A DNA stretch of 64,000 bases, from assembly GCA_014058105.1 (NCBI GenBank), contig JACGCM010001313.1, forward strand, positions 856,968 to 920,967, in the 5' to 3' direction. How positions within the stretch are numbered: the stretch's first letter is position 1; each line of letters begins with the position of its first letter. Shown here one piece after another: positions 34,206 through 45,010 of this stretch. Under the pieces are notes generated by a model. The model saw only the letters and a list, made by a program, of their open reading frames with translations, did no database searches and was not told the origin of the DNA. The stretch is from Kingdonia uniflora (Eukaryota; Streptophyta; Magnoliopsida; Ranunculales; Circaeasteraceae). The position numbers and the translations under genes were made by a program.

Positions 34206-34251
34206 GTCCCCCCACCTTTAAGATTGAGATGGCCCGGCTCTGATACCATTT

Positions 34252-34471
34252 TGTCACGACCCCACTCTAAGGTTATCGATATTATTCTCACTTAACCACT
34301 CTAGATCTCCAACAATATGAGATTTTTATTCCTAAGAAATGGCCTCGTTAACATGTAGAGTGGAATTTTAACTTAAGGAATCCTAACCAATGTGGGACTA
34401 AACCATTGGTGCTAACATCACTACTAATGGGCTTGGCGCCTTTCCAATACCCGCTCAATCGGGGTGTTACA
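34252..34471 (-). repeat. TRIM 5' LTR
   Basis: Right repeat, TGTCACGACCCCACTC to GGGGTGTTACA. It adjoins the PBS at 34237-34248. Confidence 0.85.
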
Positions 34472-34639
34472 ACATTAGTATTCTAGACATTATACAATTA
34501 ATATATGTTTTCATTGATCATCACGAGCAACGAATTTAATTGTAATATATCTAATGCGTTAATTTCCCATTTTTAGTAATCTAATAACCGTGTCCTCAAT
34601 GTTGGAAGCATGAAAAGAGACGGATTTAGAAGAGTAGGT

Positions 34640-35345
34640 TGAGGTATTTCCTGAAGCCCATCATCATTTATGTTTGTGGCATATCAAGAAAAAGATTTCT
34701 GATAAGCTTGGAAAATTGAAAGATTACAAACTTATAAAGAAGGCAATGAAAAAAGTTATTTATGAATTGAAGAGTTTGAAGTGGCATGGGGGAATATGAT
34801 AAACATGTATGAGTTTCAAAATAATGATTGGTTGAATTCCTTGTATGAAGTTCGAGAACATTGAGTTCCGGTATTTCTGAAGGACACCTTTTTTTTCGGG
34901 AAGGTCTACTACCCAATGTAGTGAAAGTATGAATTCATTTTTTGATGGTTATGTGCATGCCAAAACATCTTTGAAGGAGTTTGTTGAACAATATCACTTA
35001 GCATTAAAAGATAAATATGAGAAGGAAGCTCAAGCTGATTTTGATTTTTTTTCACAAGCCTGGTTTTAAAGACAAGTTGTTGGTTTGAAAGTCAAATTAC
35101 TGATTTATACACAAGACCAATGTTTATGAAATTTCAAGAAGAGGTTTTTGGTATAACTTCTTGTTTAAAGTCTAAGTTGAAAGTTGACGGCTCTATCAAA
35201 ACATATGCAATCAAAAAATAGATTCTCGATAAATATGGGAATAGGTTGGAGCCAAGAGTCTATGAAGTCTATTTTAACACGCAAGAAATTGAGGTTCTTT
35301 GCATTTATCGTTTATATCAGTATTAATGTATTTTATATAAGCATA
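34640..35345 (+). pseudogene. FAR1/FRS-like (MULE-derived) transposase fragment
   Basis: On plus, broken frames give CLWHIKKKISDKLGKLKDYK (about 34670-34730), then SGRSTTQCSESMNSFFDGYV with HAKTSLKEFVEQY (34900-35000). The next readable part is KFQEEVFGI, and last comes a SWIM-like segment YEVYFNTQEIEVL with a decayed Cys/His end (about 35265-35345). This order is that of FAR1-related proteins, plant transcription factors derived from Mutator transposases. Stops and frameshifts occur throughout and the amino-terminal zinc finger and first half of the DDE domain are missing. It could be a pseudogene of a host FRS gene or a FAR1-type transposon remnant. Confidence 0.65.
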
Positions 35346-37647
35346 TCACCATAAAATGCAAGAGAAATGCCAATATGCAATTTTTTTTTAGGATCCCTTT
35401 CTTTCAACATCAGGTTTGAGAGTGGGCAACGTACTTCAGGCCGTGTTAGCAGGTCAGATAGTACCCGAAATGAATTACAGTTCACCAGAGGACGTAAATA
35501 TTTTAATGATTATTTTTAGTCTTCTATTATGAGGAATATTTTTCATTTACTTAATTATATATTTTACAATTATGATCTTATAATATTGTAGGAGAGGCAT
35601 CATTCGAGAATATCTACAATTGACCACCATCAAGGCATACATGAAAACGTCCAATGAATTTGTTGTCAATTATGTAAGTTCTTATTAATTCTCTTGTGTG
35701 ACAATACCATTTCTTTTTAATTATTTTTGAATCAAATCTTATCTAATTTTTATATATGTAATAATATGCAGGATTTTGGAGATGCTTGATTTTTGGGAAG
35801 CATACAGGGCTAGTTGGATTATACAATGATAATTTAGAGTTTAATTTTGGAAAATTCATAAAGTCGACTAGGTTATGTAAGGAGAACAAATTAATGATGT
35901 TAATTAAGAGACAATGTTATTTGATTTTCTTAGCATGTTTATTAAGATTTTTTATTTTCCCAACCAAGGATTGATATGTTTCTAATCAAATATGTATTCT
36001 TCATATAAATGTTATGGTTGATATATTGCATTGTAAAATGCTTTCTTTGCGGTTCTATTATTTAAACATAGCATTAAACTCATTTGTGTGTAAATACTAC
36101 AAACTTGTCTCACAGGTTTAAAAGTCCAAGTGTTGTTTGTTGTTACTGGAAAAGTAAAGCCAAATAGAGGCTATTTTAACCAACCCGATTTTCTTTTCAC
36201 GATAGTTGGTCATGGAGAATATTTGTAGTGTTATTGACTCGTTGTAGAACTTAAAGTAGGTTGAATAAGCAATTGTGATTAAGCAATGATGTATTCAAAT
36301 TAATTATATGAAACGGCGTATATCATCCATAAATAAAATGTCGTTAAAAGTAATCAATTTGAATTATTAGGCACTAAGTTATAAATAGTGGATTTTGTGA
36401 ATAGATTTAAGGTTAGGTTTGACAAATACTGAGGCACGTGCTAACGCGCATGCTAGACCATTATGCTCAATTACTAAATAAACATTAATGGTGCATAGAA
36501 TCAATAATTAAAAATATAATTTATGCCCTACGAGGGAGATGGAAATTATAATGGTACTATATCATGGTTTTCCAGCAAAGTAATTTAAGAAAAGAAGATA
36601 ATGTATTTTTAATTATAGACCTACACTCAAACTTACAACATGTCTTTGTCTTAACTCCAAATCAGTTTGACTCTGAACCAAATCATATACTAAGACATAT
36701 GACTGAACATGTAAGCAAATAATACACATAGGGGGTTTGCAAGACATGACAAAGGTTAAAAGTTTTGTATATTATAATTAGTTGTCAAACGACCTCAAAA
36801 CTTGGTTGATGGAATTTGAAGGCTATAATATAATATACAATATCTAGAGTAGGAAGGATTAAAAGCCTCGTAACCTTAGAGTTACAAACAACTTGAAAAT
36901 TACACAATCATGAAGTGAACATAAAATCTTACCAAATCATGTTACAGGTGAAAGATTACAACTACAACTTGTGTTGCATGGACACGACCTGTACATCAAC
37001 AACATAAATATAGTCTTATAAAGGGGTGATATTTTGCATTACCTGAATTCTAGCTATTGCCATCATCAAGCTCTCAACTACTGTAACACTGGCATACATG
37101 CACAATTCGAATAATAAATAATGGACAAATCATGGATGGAGGTCAACCATGGAGTAACATATGGTTCATGAAATAAATGTTTATCATTATTAAGGAAGGC
37201 AACATTAAAATTGTATTGCTGATAACAAATGCAGTCACGCAAGTGAATCCAGATGGATTCAAACCATCATCCTCTCAAAGTATGTGAAACTCTAACCAAT
37301 TTGAGCTTATGGAATATAGGGAAGAGATTGAAGACAAAAATAACTTATAACAAAATACCTAACCATAAGACAAATCCTATCACTTGAAAAATCTAGTGAA
37401 TAAGATTTAGAGCTTACCTCTAATGCCTAAATTATAAAAATTAGTAGCTTTGTTAACCAAGATTGATGGTTCAAGCTCAGTGCAGGTTGGGCAACTTCAA
37501 CTTCAGAAAGAATAAGCACTAAGAGTGCCTGCACACGTCATGAAAAATGAAAGTTAATTTTGAAGGCATGACTTAGAACCTCTAGAATTATTTATTTATT
37601 TATTGACATCCTCCGAAAAAGACCAGAACTCATTACTCTGTTCTTGC
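35346..37647. other. No recognisable feature
   Basis: AT-rich sequence. A few short open frames (for example 35786-35974) have no family resemblance. A possible continuation of the FAR1-like fragment near 35400-35500 could not be confirmed. Confidence 0.3.
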
Positions 37648-37650
37648 GAG

Positions 37651-38140
37651 CACTACAAGAATAAAGAGTATTTGTCACCGAAATATCTGTGACAAAAAGG
37701 TTTTTACCACTGTTTTTACCGTGGCTAAGGTCGTGGGCGTTGAAGAGGTGGCTAAAGCTTTGGCACTATTTTTACCGTGGCAAAAAGTTATTTTTTGCCA
37801 CTGAAAAATCTGTGGCAAATGAGAAACTTTTTTGCCACGAAAATATCCGTGGCAAAAGAATACTTTCACTACTACAAAATCAGTAGCAAAAACATATAAT
37901 AAATAATAATAATAATTATAAAAAATTTGCCACTACAAAATCCGTGGCAAAAGCTTACTTTAACCACTACAAAATCTGTGGCAAAAACATATAATAAATA
38001 ATATTAAAAAAATTATAATTTTTTCAACACAGGAAAATCCGTGGCAAAAATCTACTTTTACCACAAAAAAATCTGTGGCAAAAACATATATAAATAAATA
38101 ATTATAATTATAATTTTTTTTTGTCACGAAAAACCATGAT
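37651..38140. repeat. CACTA left subterminal repeats
   Basis: At least ten copies of a roughly 18-25-bp motif around TTTGCCACGGATTTT and its reverse complement (AAAATCCGTGGCAAAA) occur between about 37670 and 38140. The matching motif recurs at 46640-46745 near the right end. Short ORFs on both strands here come from this repeat. Confidence 0.7.
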
Positions 38141-38561
38141 ACGCACCTCAATAACATGAACCACACAAAAAAAACTAGAAACTGGGGCTTTCATATCTCT
38201 AGAGACGTTAAAGTAAAGCAACTGAACTTTCTAGCATAAACATAAATTCATGATAAAAAGAAACGAAATGTGCAACTTGTTTATTATTCATTTTCTGCTC
38301 GGCGAATCCGCTACAAAAAACAAGGGTAATACAACAGAATAAGATGACTGTACGGAGTTTAGATCTAAAGCTTTGGTGGTTGATCAAAGAGAAACCTTCA
38401 TAAACTACAGTAAGTAAAGGTCATGTTATAGATGTGACGAACCTACTAAGCATTTTTGAATAGCCTATTTCTGGATTCTAGAATAGGTTGTCACTGAAAT
38501 CTTCATCATCAATTGGAGGCGATAATGGTGAAAGATAATGTTATCATCTAGAAGGATTTAC

Positions 38562-38940
38562 CTGCCTTGGGGTTGTCTCTGAAATTTCCTTCATGACATC
38601 TATAAACCATTCAAAGGAGCTTTGTTCTCTTGTAACCCAATAGAAATACACTTTTGATGGACATCTAGTATCACCAGATTTTTCATCAATTACCTGAAAA
38701 AAGAAAAAAAGTACAAATCTCGGTTAAGAAAATAGTATTTAGGAAATGTAAAAAGAATTGGGAGAAGTACAAAATCACATACCGTAAGCTGTAACCCGCG
38801 AAGGATATCTCTGATAACACTAATAAAAGGTGTTGCTCCTATCCCAAGCCTAATTAACACGATAATATCATACTTCACATGATCTTGAGCAGTTGCACCA
38901 TATGGCCCCGTCAAAATTAATTGATCTCATATTCTAATGA
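38562..38940 (-). pseudogene. Captured respiratory burst oxidase (Rboh) exons
   Basis: Two exons of a plant NADPH oxidase on minus. Exon one (about 38940-38783) reads TGPYGATAQDHVKYD and then LIRLGIGATPFISVIRDI, matching the NADPH-binding region (GPYGAPAQDY and GLGIGATPxIS in intact Rboh). It ends at a GTATGT donor. Exon two (38693-38562), after a TTTTTTCAG acceptor, contains [19 protein letters not shown] and ends at CAG/GTAAAT. The full enzyme is a roughly 900-residue plasma-membrane protein that makes superoxide. Only about 90 residues of its carboxy-terminal domain are here, so this is a captured fragment inside the CACTA element. Exon one's upstream frame is broken near 38925. Confidence 0.8.
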
Positions 38941-39358
38941 TTCCATTAACTGTTATAGTCATTCGTGATGTGACCCTTGGTTTCTTTACTGTAGTAGAAC
39001 AAGCACTTATATAATGCTCAATATCATAATAAAAGCCTCTATCCAGGTCTGGGACATACTCATTATCAGTATCGTCCTCAGATGTAGGTAAATCTGCATT
39101 CACAACATTCACAGACCCTTCTTGTGCCTTTTGTTCCATGAGCTAGCTTGATGAGCCTGCACATCCTTTGCTTGCTCAGTGCTTTTTTATGCAGGGACAA
39201 TGTTCAACTGCTTCAATTATCTCACCATCTTCCTTAGTTATATCTTGAACATCATGGGCAACCATATTACCCATTTTCTCATTACCATCTAAGGCTAGCT
39301 TTGTATCCCTGAAAACTAAAATGTGACCTACAAGTGATTTCACTTTTACCTTGTACAC
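38927..39358 (-). CDS. Two unidentified short ORFs next to Rboh fragment
   Basis: On minus, 39358-39176 encodes MYKVKVKSLVGHIL with an acidic tail. 39139-38927 encodes an acidic stretch (SEDDTDNEYVPDLDRG) followed by a basic one (VKKPRVTSRM). They may be exons of a gene resident in the CACTA element, or of another captured gene. I do not recognise them, and the second runs directly into the Rboh exon. Confidence 0.2.
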
Positions 39359-40229
39359 TATAAAAAACTAAAATATGTTCTCGCATTACACAGAAACGGA
39401 AACTAGGATTTTAACAATTCTACTATGACATAACCGAATAGAGCCAAGAAAATCACATATATTAATTAAGTACGAAAGTTGGCATAAACTAGGAAAGCAG
39501 AAACGCAAAAATTTTATACTATTAATCTATGATAGTAATTCCACAAAAAAAAGTAACAGAGAAAACTATAACAAGTAATACTCACAGAGTAGTTGTTACA
39601 TTCAAGCTGAAAGGATACCATAACGGCTACGTAGACCATCAATAGATTTTTCCATGGATTACGAAAGCTCAGGGATTGATGTGTTTTACAAACTGATAAA
39701 TATATAAAAAGATACATGATCAAAATAATGAATGATGGTTGGCTAATTGCCTAATTCTGGATTCACAAAATTTCCTGAATGGTTTTCATTACCAGACATC
39801 CCTGGTCATAAAAATAAATTTCACAAAGAAAGAAATATAATTGGAAGTAGCTACTGGTATAGGGAGAAGGAGTATTTTGACTTATGACTTTGTTCTTTTT
39901 CCAGATTGGAATACAGCTATCCTGCATTACTGGGTGGATCAACATATCAGTCTATCCCACTACATCACAAGTAAGGTGAGCTTGACTAAGTCTTGAACAA
40001 AACCATGGGAGAAGTTTAAAATATACTGAGCCTTCGTAAAGTGCCCTTTCTTGGGTTAGTGGAGCCAAACTTAAAAAGGTTAATGTGAGAACTGTTATTA
40101 GCAAAATCTGCCCTACCCGGCAAAGTGTTAGTAATGCAGAAAGTACTAATACCGGTAGAATTTTGGTCTACTGGGATCCCTGATTTGTGATGTAACTATT
40201 ACAAGAGTCTTTCCTCAAGTTATGCATTG

Positions 40230-40760
40230 CATAGTAGAGAGCTCCCAAATGAGTACACTCATTTTTGCTGTGTATGGCTCTAATTGTGTTGCAGGGAGTG
40301 GAAACATCTCTAACACATCAACAGGTTCTACAACAAACCTTGGCTATTAGCAGGGACTTCAATTCAGCTTTTTTTGTAATGATGTTAAGTAGGGAGGAAG
40401 GCCAGTTGCTACTGAAGCTTTTGTAAAGCATCAAAGTTACTTGAGTGATATCAGCACGATGGACATGAGATACAGTTTGCGTGAGTACACATGGTTAAAC
40501 AAACAATGTACCCAGGATGGGATCATGACTAAGATTGATAGGCCTTGATTAATGAAAGCTAGATAAACAATTTCCTAGATTCCACCATTGAGTCTGAGTT
40601 CACAGCTGCTGGTGTTTCAGAAATAGCTTTATGATGGTTAATCTCACTCAAAATCCTAGAAACTGTAAAATTTCTTTCAAATACTTTTAATTTATGGATT
40701 GACGTTGATGGTTGCAGGAAGTTATAAAGAATGCCTGGGAGGAAAGAGTGTGGTAACCCA
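40230..40760 (+). pseudogene. LINE endonuclease fragment
   Basis: Plus-strand frames give VYGSNCVAGSG and then a GGRPVATEAFVKHQSYLSD segment. YTWLNKQCTQDGIMTKIDR follows. This is the apurinic-endonuclease domain of plant L1-type LINEs near its end (expected YTWSN and KLDR). QEVIKNAWEERVW (about 40720) fits the linker that follows. Stops interrupt it. It lies inside the CACTA element, antisense to the captured plant exons. Confidence 0.6.
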
Positions 40761-41365
40761 GATGGAGTGGAAGGAAGAATTTAGGAGTTGGATAAATTTT
40801 GTTGAGCCAAGTAGAATTAGTATTATCAACAAAAGCACTAGATGGGCACCCATGAGAGAGAATCTACCTGATAGATGCTGCAGAGATGATTTCATCACCC
40901 CTCTCCAAAATTGAGTTGTAGAAGCCACGGTAATTGAGCTGGTTAAAGTTTGATCTATAATAAAGAAAGAAAGAAATATCACTTAAAAGCCATATTGTGA
41001 AATAGCGTGCAGTGGCAAAGAAGATTTAAAATAGCGTACGAGTTTGATAAACATAATTTTTCTTTCCATGCCTAAAGTGCACCTATATGCTCTATATATA
41101 CCAATGCTTCCCCCACCCCTCTAGTTACCCTTTAAGCATTGGGCATTTATCTACTAACATAAGGACAAATTAAAATTAGGCAATAAGAAAACCTCTAATC
41201 TGAAAATTTAATTCTGCAGGGCAGCAACTTCTCCATATTATTTGTGACAATGTGGTTCAAATTCTATGAACATTTAAAGGTTCTACGACATCATACAGAT
41301 ACATTAACAATGATTTTTAAGTTATCCCCAAAAAAAGATCAAGCAAGTTCTAGTAAAATACCTAC

Positions 41366-41541
41366 CCGCAGTTATATAAAGCACTCTGTATCATATTAAT
41401 ACCACTTTGCCGATCAAATGTAGGCATGAAGCATTCATCCATCAAGGAAAGTACAACAGGAAGCTTTGAATTGAACTCCGTTCTCTTTAACAGAGTGTTG
41501 ATTGGAATATTTGATTCTTGATCCAAACGTTGAATAAGAGT
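41366..41541 (-). pseudogene. Captured exon of an IDM1-like PHD/acetyltransferase protein
   Basis: One exon on minus, bounded by an AG at about 41542 and a GG/GTAGGT donor at 41365. It reads IPINTLLKRTEFNSKLPVVL, then LMDECFMPTFDRQSGINMIQ and ALYNCG. The phrase MDECF..(I/T).DR.(S/T)GIN with YNCGS is characteristic of the GNAT acetyltransferase region of plant PHD-finger proteins related to IDM1 (histone acetylation linked to DNA demethylation). Only 59 residues are present, without PHD finger or the acetyl-CoA loop. The identification is from memory of the family pattern. Confidence 0.55.
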
Positions 41542-41615
41542 CTACGATACAACCTTGATGGTCAACATTAACAATGTAAGTAATTAGATATGTGCTATTT
41601 AGAAATATACTTTAC

Positions 41616-42940
41616 CTGGAGAACTTCTTTTTCCCGTGAAGCCTTCCACATTCTGAATTGCTCCGATTCTTGCTTTATCCAATTCTTGAAGCTCCTTATC
41701 CATTTTATCTTGGAGGGAAGAATGTTCCAACTCCTTTTCGACTTCTTCAACATCACCTGTATTAAAAACCGCTAAAGAAATCAAAATTTGTGTTTAGACA
41801 ATTCAACCAAAAAAAGCGATTTAAAAAATCCTACTAACATCTCTACCCCCATAAAAAAAAAATATGTTAGCATCTCTGGACTAGTTTAATTTCTCCCTAA
41901 CTACATGTCATACTTTTATATCTTAAGTAATGTTGGAATAGAGTAGCATCAGAAAAAGAAAAAAAAAAAGAAAGATACGAGACACCTAGAAAAAATAAAT
42001 AAATAAATATCATTCCGAATGCTAACACTCACCAAAGCTATCAATGCCAACTAACCTTGTGGACAACATTTGTAACTAGCACAAAACTTGTAGGGAAGCA
42101 GTATGTGTGACCGTTATCTTAGGTTATGTCATACTTAGTCATGCAGTTTTAACTTGGATTAAGATAATAAGATACTAAAAGAGCTCTTAAAATATTTATA
42201 GATATGTTAATAGAAGATTTATGTAATAAAAGCATGCAGTAAAAAGTGTACCAGTAGAGTCCACAGCTTTAGCATCACAACCAGATGAAAAATCATGATA
42301 TGCATTTCATGAATGGAGTGCATCATCCTCCATATCAATGCAATCATGAAAATCATTGCGATGTGTGTTGTTGTTCAAGCTTTGCAAATGCAACAGTTCA
42401 CCTTCGAGTCCTTGAATTTTGGACACGTACAACATGACCAAATCGTAATCCTGAAAAAGAAAGTTTAGAAAGTCTGTCAAATAGAATCAAAAATGGAAAT
42501 AAGTTTCATTTTGAAGAGTACAAATGGTCACAAGCATAAACAGATTAAATGCAAAGCAAAAAAATTGAGCTAACCTGTTATGCACCATTGAGGCTCTATG
42601 TGCAAAAACATTTGAGGATACTACAGTAAAGCTTAAAAAGCTTGAGACTCAAATTTTGAGGAAGAGAAATGAGCTACACCATTTGAGACAGAGTACCGAA
42701 AGGCATTGGCACAGTTTCAAGAAGTTAGCAACAGATACAACCAAGAAAAGCAATTTGTGGATGAGTTGCTAAAAGAAAGCAGTATACATTAATTTGTAAG
42801 ACTCGTTATCAAGTATGATAGAAAAATAGCATACTTGGGCCTTGACAACATGCTGTGATAGATATTCACAACTTTTTTGGCGTTCTTGAAGATCCCAATG
42901 TAGATCCATATTGCTTGTTTCCAAAACCAAAATTTTGTGC
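41616..42940 (-). pseudogene. Captured kinesin-4 (FRA1/KIN-4-like) coiled-coil exons
   Basis: Three exons in gene order on minus. 42940-42835 reads MDLHWDLQERQKSCEYLSQH and ends at GTATGC. 42450-42252 reads YVSKIQGLEGELLHLQSLNN and DCIDMEDDALHS, with a stop where Lys is expected. 41756-41616 reads KELEHSSLQDKMDKELQELD and then, after a one-base frameshift, QFRMWKASREKEVLQ. These are hallmark coiled-coil stretches of plant KIN-4 motors, plus-end-directed kinesins that act on cortical microtubules. The motor domain is absent. Splice acceptors (CTTTTTCAG, ATTCTCAG) and donors are preserved, so genomic DNA, not mRNA, was captured. Confidence 0.75.
42570..42810 (+). pseudogene. Possible LINE linker fragment
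   Basis: Plus-strand frames contain KLKKLETQILRKRNELHH and, in another frame, KALAQFQEVSNRYNQEKQF. Plant LINEs carry a helical segment of this style between endonuclease and reverse transcriptase. The match is only stylistic. If correct, it lies collinearly between the LINE pieces at 40230 and 43985. Confidence 0.25.
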
Positions 42941-43004
42941 CTGAGAATCTAATTAAGATAAAGTTAGTTAACCTGTGAGTTCTATATAATTTTAAAGCAA
43001 TGTT

Positions 43005-43150
43005 TTCATGTGTTGGACTTCAGTCTTATACCAGAAGCTCCTCAAATGGTGTACCATCTTCATCTCTGCCATAAGCTTGAGCTTCAACCAGACCAGGGCT
43101 GGGGCTTCCTAAGTTCCCTCTAATGTTTGTTTTATTTCCAACCTTCATAA
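43005..43150 (-). pseudogene. Exon-like fragment, unidentified
   Basis: A minus-strand frame reads NKTNIRGNLGSPSPGLVEAQ, AYGRDEDGTPFEELLV and then a stop. Its composition looks like real plant coding sequence. It could be another exon of the captured kinesin-4 or of a separate gene; I cannot place it. Confidence 0.3.
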
Positions 43151-43621
43151 ATTATAATGAAGTGAGCGCATATATTAAAACACATAGTAATCAATATGAA
43201 TAAATAGTTTAAATATGGCCAGTCACAAGTATATAATCTCACCTCTTTCCCTCCCCCTTTACCCTGGCTTGGAACCGGCTATGCAAAACTTTAACAACTT
43301 TACATAGGCGGAGTTAAAAAAAGTTTACCTAATTGCGTAAAATAGGTAATTTTATACATGTTAATACTTGACATTCATATCTTTCAATAGAAAATAAACT
43401 AAGAAACATGATTATAAGCATCAAAAGCTAGTTACGTCTATACAAAAGTAACTAACACTGTCCCATGTTTACAAAAAGGAAAACTGACAAGATCTAATTA
43501 ACTAAAAAAGTTCATATTCTAAAAAGTAATCATGCTTTTGGGCCATACAACAAAGCTTCTGATGCCCACATCTAAGAGTCGCTTAATATTATTATTGGGC
43601 CTGAACAACAAAGCATTACCA

Positions 43622-43981
43622 TCAACAATATTGTGCAGATAATGAGAGCTCCTGATTACCTCTTGGAAGCTCTACATGATACCAACAAAACCCCCTACCA
43701 CTACCTTCTGTTAGATCCCATTCTTTATTAAAATATCTTCCTGAACCATCAAATCTGTATGCCTTTTTTCGCACGGCACCGGGAAAATGTGTTTTATAAT
43801 GATGTGCTTCCCTGAGAGTACCTCTTGGAAGCTCTACATGATACCAACAAAACCCCCTACCACTACCTTCTGTTAGATCACATTCTTTATTAAAATATCT
43901 TCTTGAACCATCAAATCTGTATGCCTTTTTTCGCACGGCACCGGGAAAATGTGTTCTATAATGATGTGCTTCCCTGAGAGT
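43622..43981 (-). pseudogene. Captured exon with 162-bp in-frame tandem duplication
   Basis: An open frame of 104 codons contains the same 54-residue unit twice: KKAYRFDGS(G/R)RYFNKE, DLTEGSGRGFCWYHVELPRG. The DNA units are 43658-43819 and 43820-43981, both 162 bp and almost identical. Since 162 is divisible by three, the frame stays open. The peptide looks like a conserved exon of an uncharacterised plant protein family. The second unit ends within a few bases of the LINE sequence at 43985, so the duplication may have formed at that junction. Confidence 0.55.
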
Positions 43982-43984
43982 AAA

Positions 43985-45010
43985 TCCTGTGGAGGATTCT
44001 CTATCGATTTCTCTGGGGTTACTGAGGAAGAAAGAGATATGATATGTCTTAGATTCTTTGAAGATACTTTGCCTTTTAACTACTTGAGTCTCCCTCTTAT
44101 TTCCACACGACTCACTTCGAGAAATTGTAACCCTCTTATTGAAAAACGGTTGTTAGATTGTAAACTTGGACCAATAGATTTCTTACATTTGCAGGGAGTC
44201 TTCAATTGATCAAATCAGTGCTTCATAGCATTCAAGTTTACTGGATCAACTCCTTTATGTTGCCTAAGTTGGTTATCAACAAGATTGAAGCTGTTTGCTC
44301 TAGCGTTTTGTGGCATGGCCACAACACCAAGAAGAGAACTGCTCCTTTCTTATAATAAGGGAAACTGGAAAGTTGGAATCATGCTGCTATAATGAGGCAA
44401 ACCTCCAAGATAGTTGTGAAACATGAGGGTCCTTGGGCTAAATGGATTCAAGCTCATAAGATCAAAATGAAATTTTTTTGGGAGATGAAAATACCAGACG
44501 AAGAAGGCCAGTGGCTTCACTGTGCATCTTAGATGATATGCTAGGTCTATTATTCTATAAAGTTCCTTGGCACAAACTTGGTATTTTGAAAGAAAGATTT
44601 AGCCCCCAGCTTATTCACAACTCTTTCCTCAACCTTAATGTCAAAGTATCAAATGGGATTAATAATGGGAACTGGTGTGTGCCTTGTCACCTGCAAGATT
44701 CCTTGGGAGTTATCTTCACCAATCTGCCTCAAATATCCTTGTGCTCTGCAGGGAGATAAAATTGTTTGGACTTTTTCTGCTGTGGGAAACTACACCACTG
44801 CCTCACTGTTGAAACTGAAAAGAGTTCAGACTTACTGGAAGACATAGAAGACAATATGTTATGTACTGGTCTCCATATGTTATTTTCAAGCAACGATTTT
44901 TTACAGGGAAGCTCTTAAGGGGTTGTCTGCCTAATCACGTTTATCTAGTTACTAGAAGAGCTCTCCAAAGTTCTAGCTGCACTCTGTGTGCCTCCAACAG
45001 TTAAAGTATT
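43985..45010 (+). pseudogene. LINE reverse-transcriptase tail and zinc-binding region
   Basis: Plus-strand frames read FNYLSLPLISTRLTSRNCNP, then FLHLQGVFNLIKSVLHSIQV and LPKLVINKIEAVCSSVLWHG. This is the carboxy-terminal part of a plant L1-type RT (expected YLGVPL, GR..LI.SVL..IQ.YW, FLW.G). A segment resembling the zf-RVT domain follows (DKIVWTFSAVGNYTTASL, about 44750-44810). The RT catalytic core is missing. It is another relic within the CACTA element. Confidence 0.65.

Larger units (their letters stand above)
33985..34471 (-). mobile_element. TRIM retrotransposon, complete
   Basis: Two direct repeats of about 221 and 220 bp (33985-34205 and 34252-34471), each TGTCACGACC to GTTACA on plus, enclose only 46 bp. 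Read on minus, the inner 46 bp carry a primer-binding site TGGTATCAGAGC (34237-34248, initiator tRNA-Met type) just after the right LTR, and a polypurine tract AAAGGTGGGGGGAC just before the left LTR. The 5-bp duplication ACATT flanks the unit. It has no coding capacity, so it must be mobilised by proteins from another element. Confidence 0.9.

Noticed and set aside
37675..38166. Several 60-70-codon ORFs on both strands
   Set aside because: Generated by the CACTA subterminal repeat motif (GCCACGGATTTT and complement).
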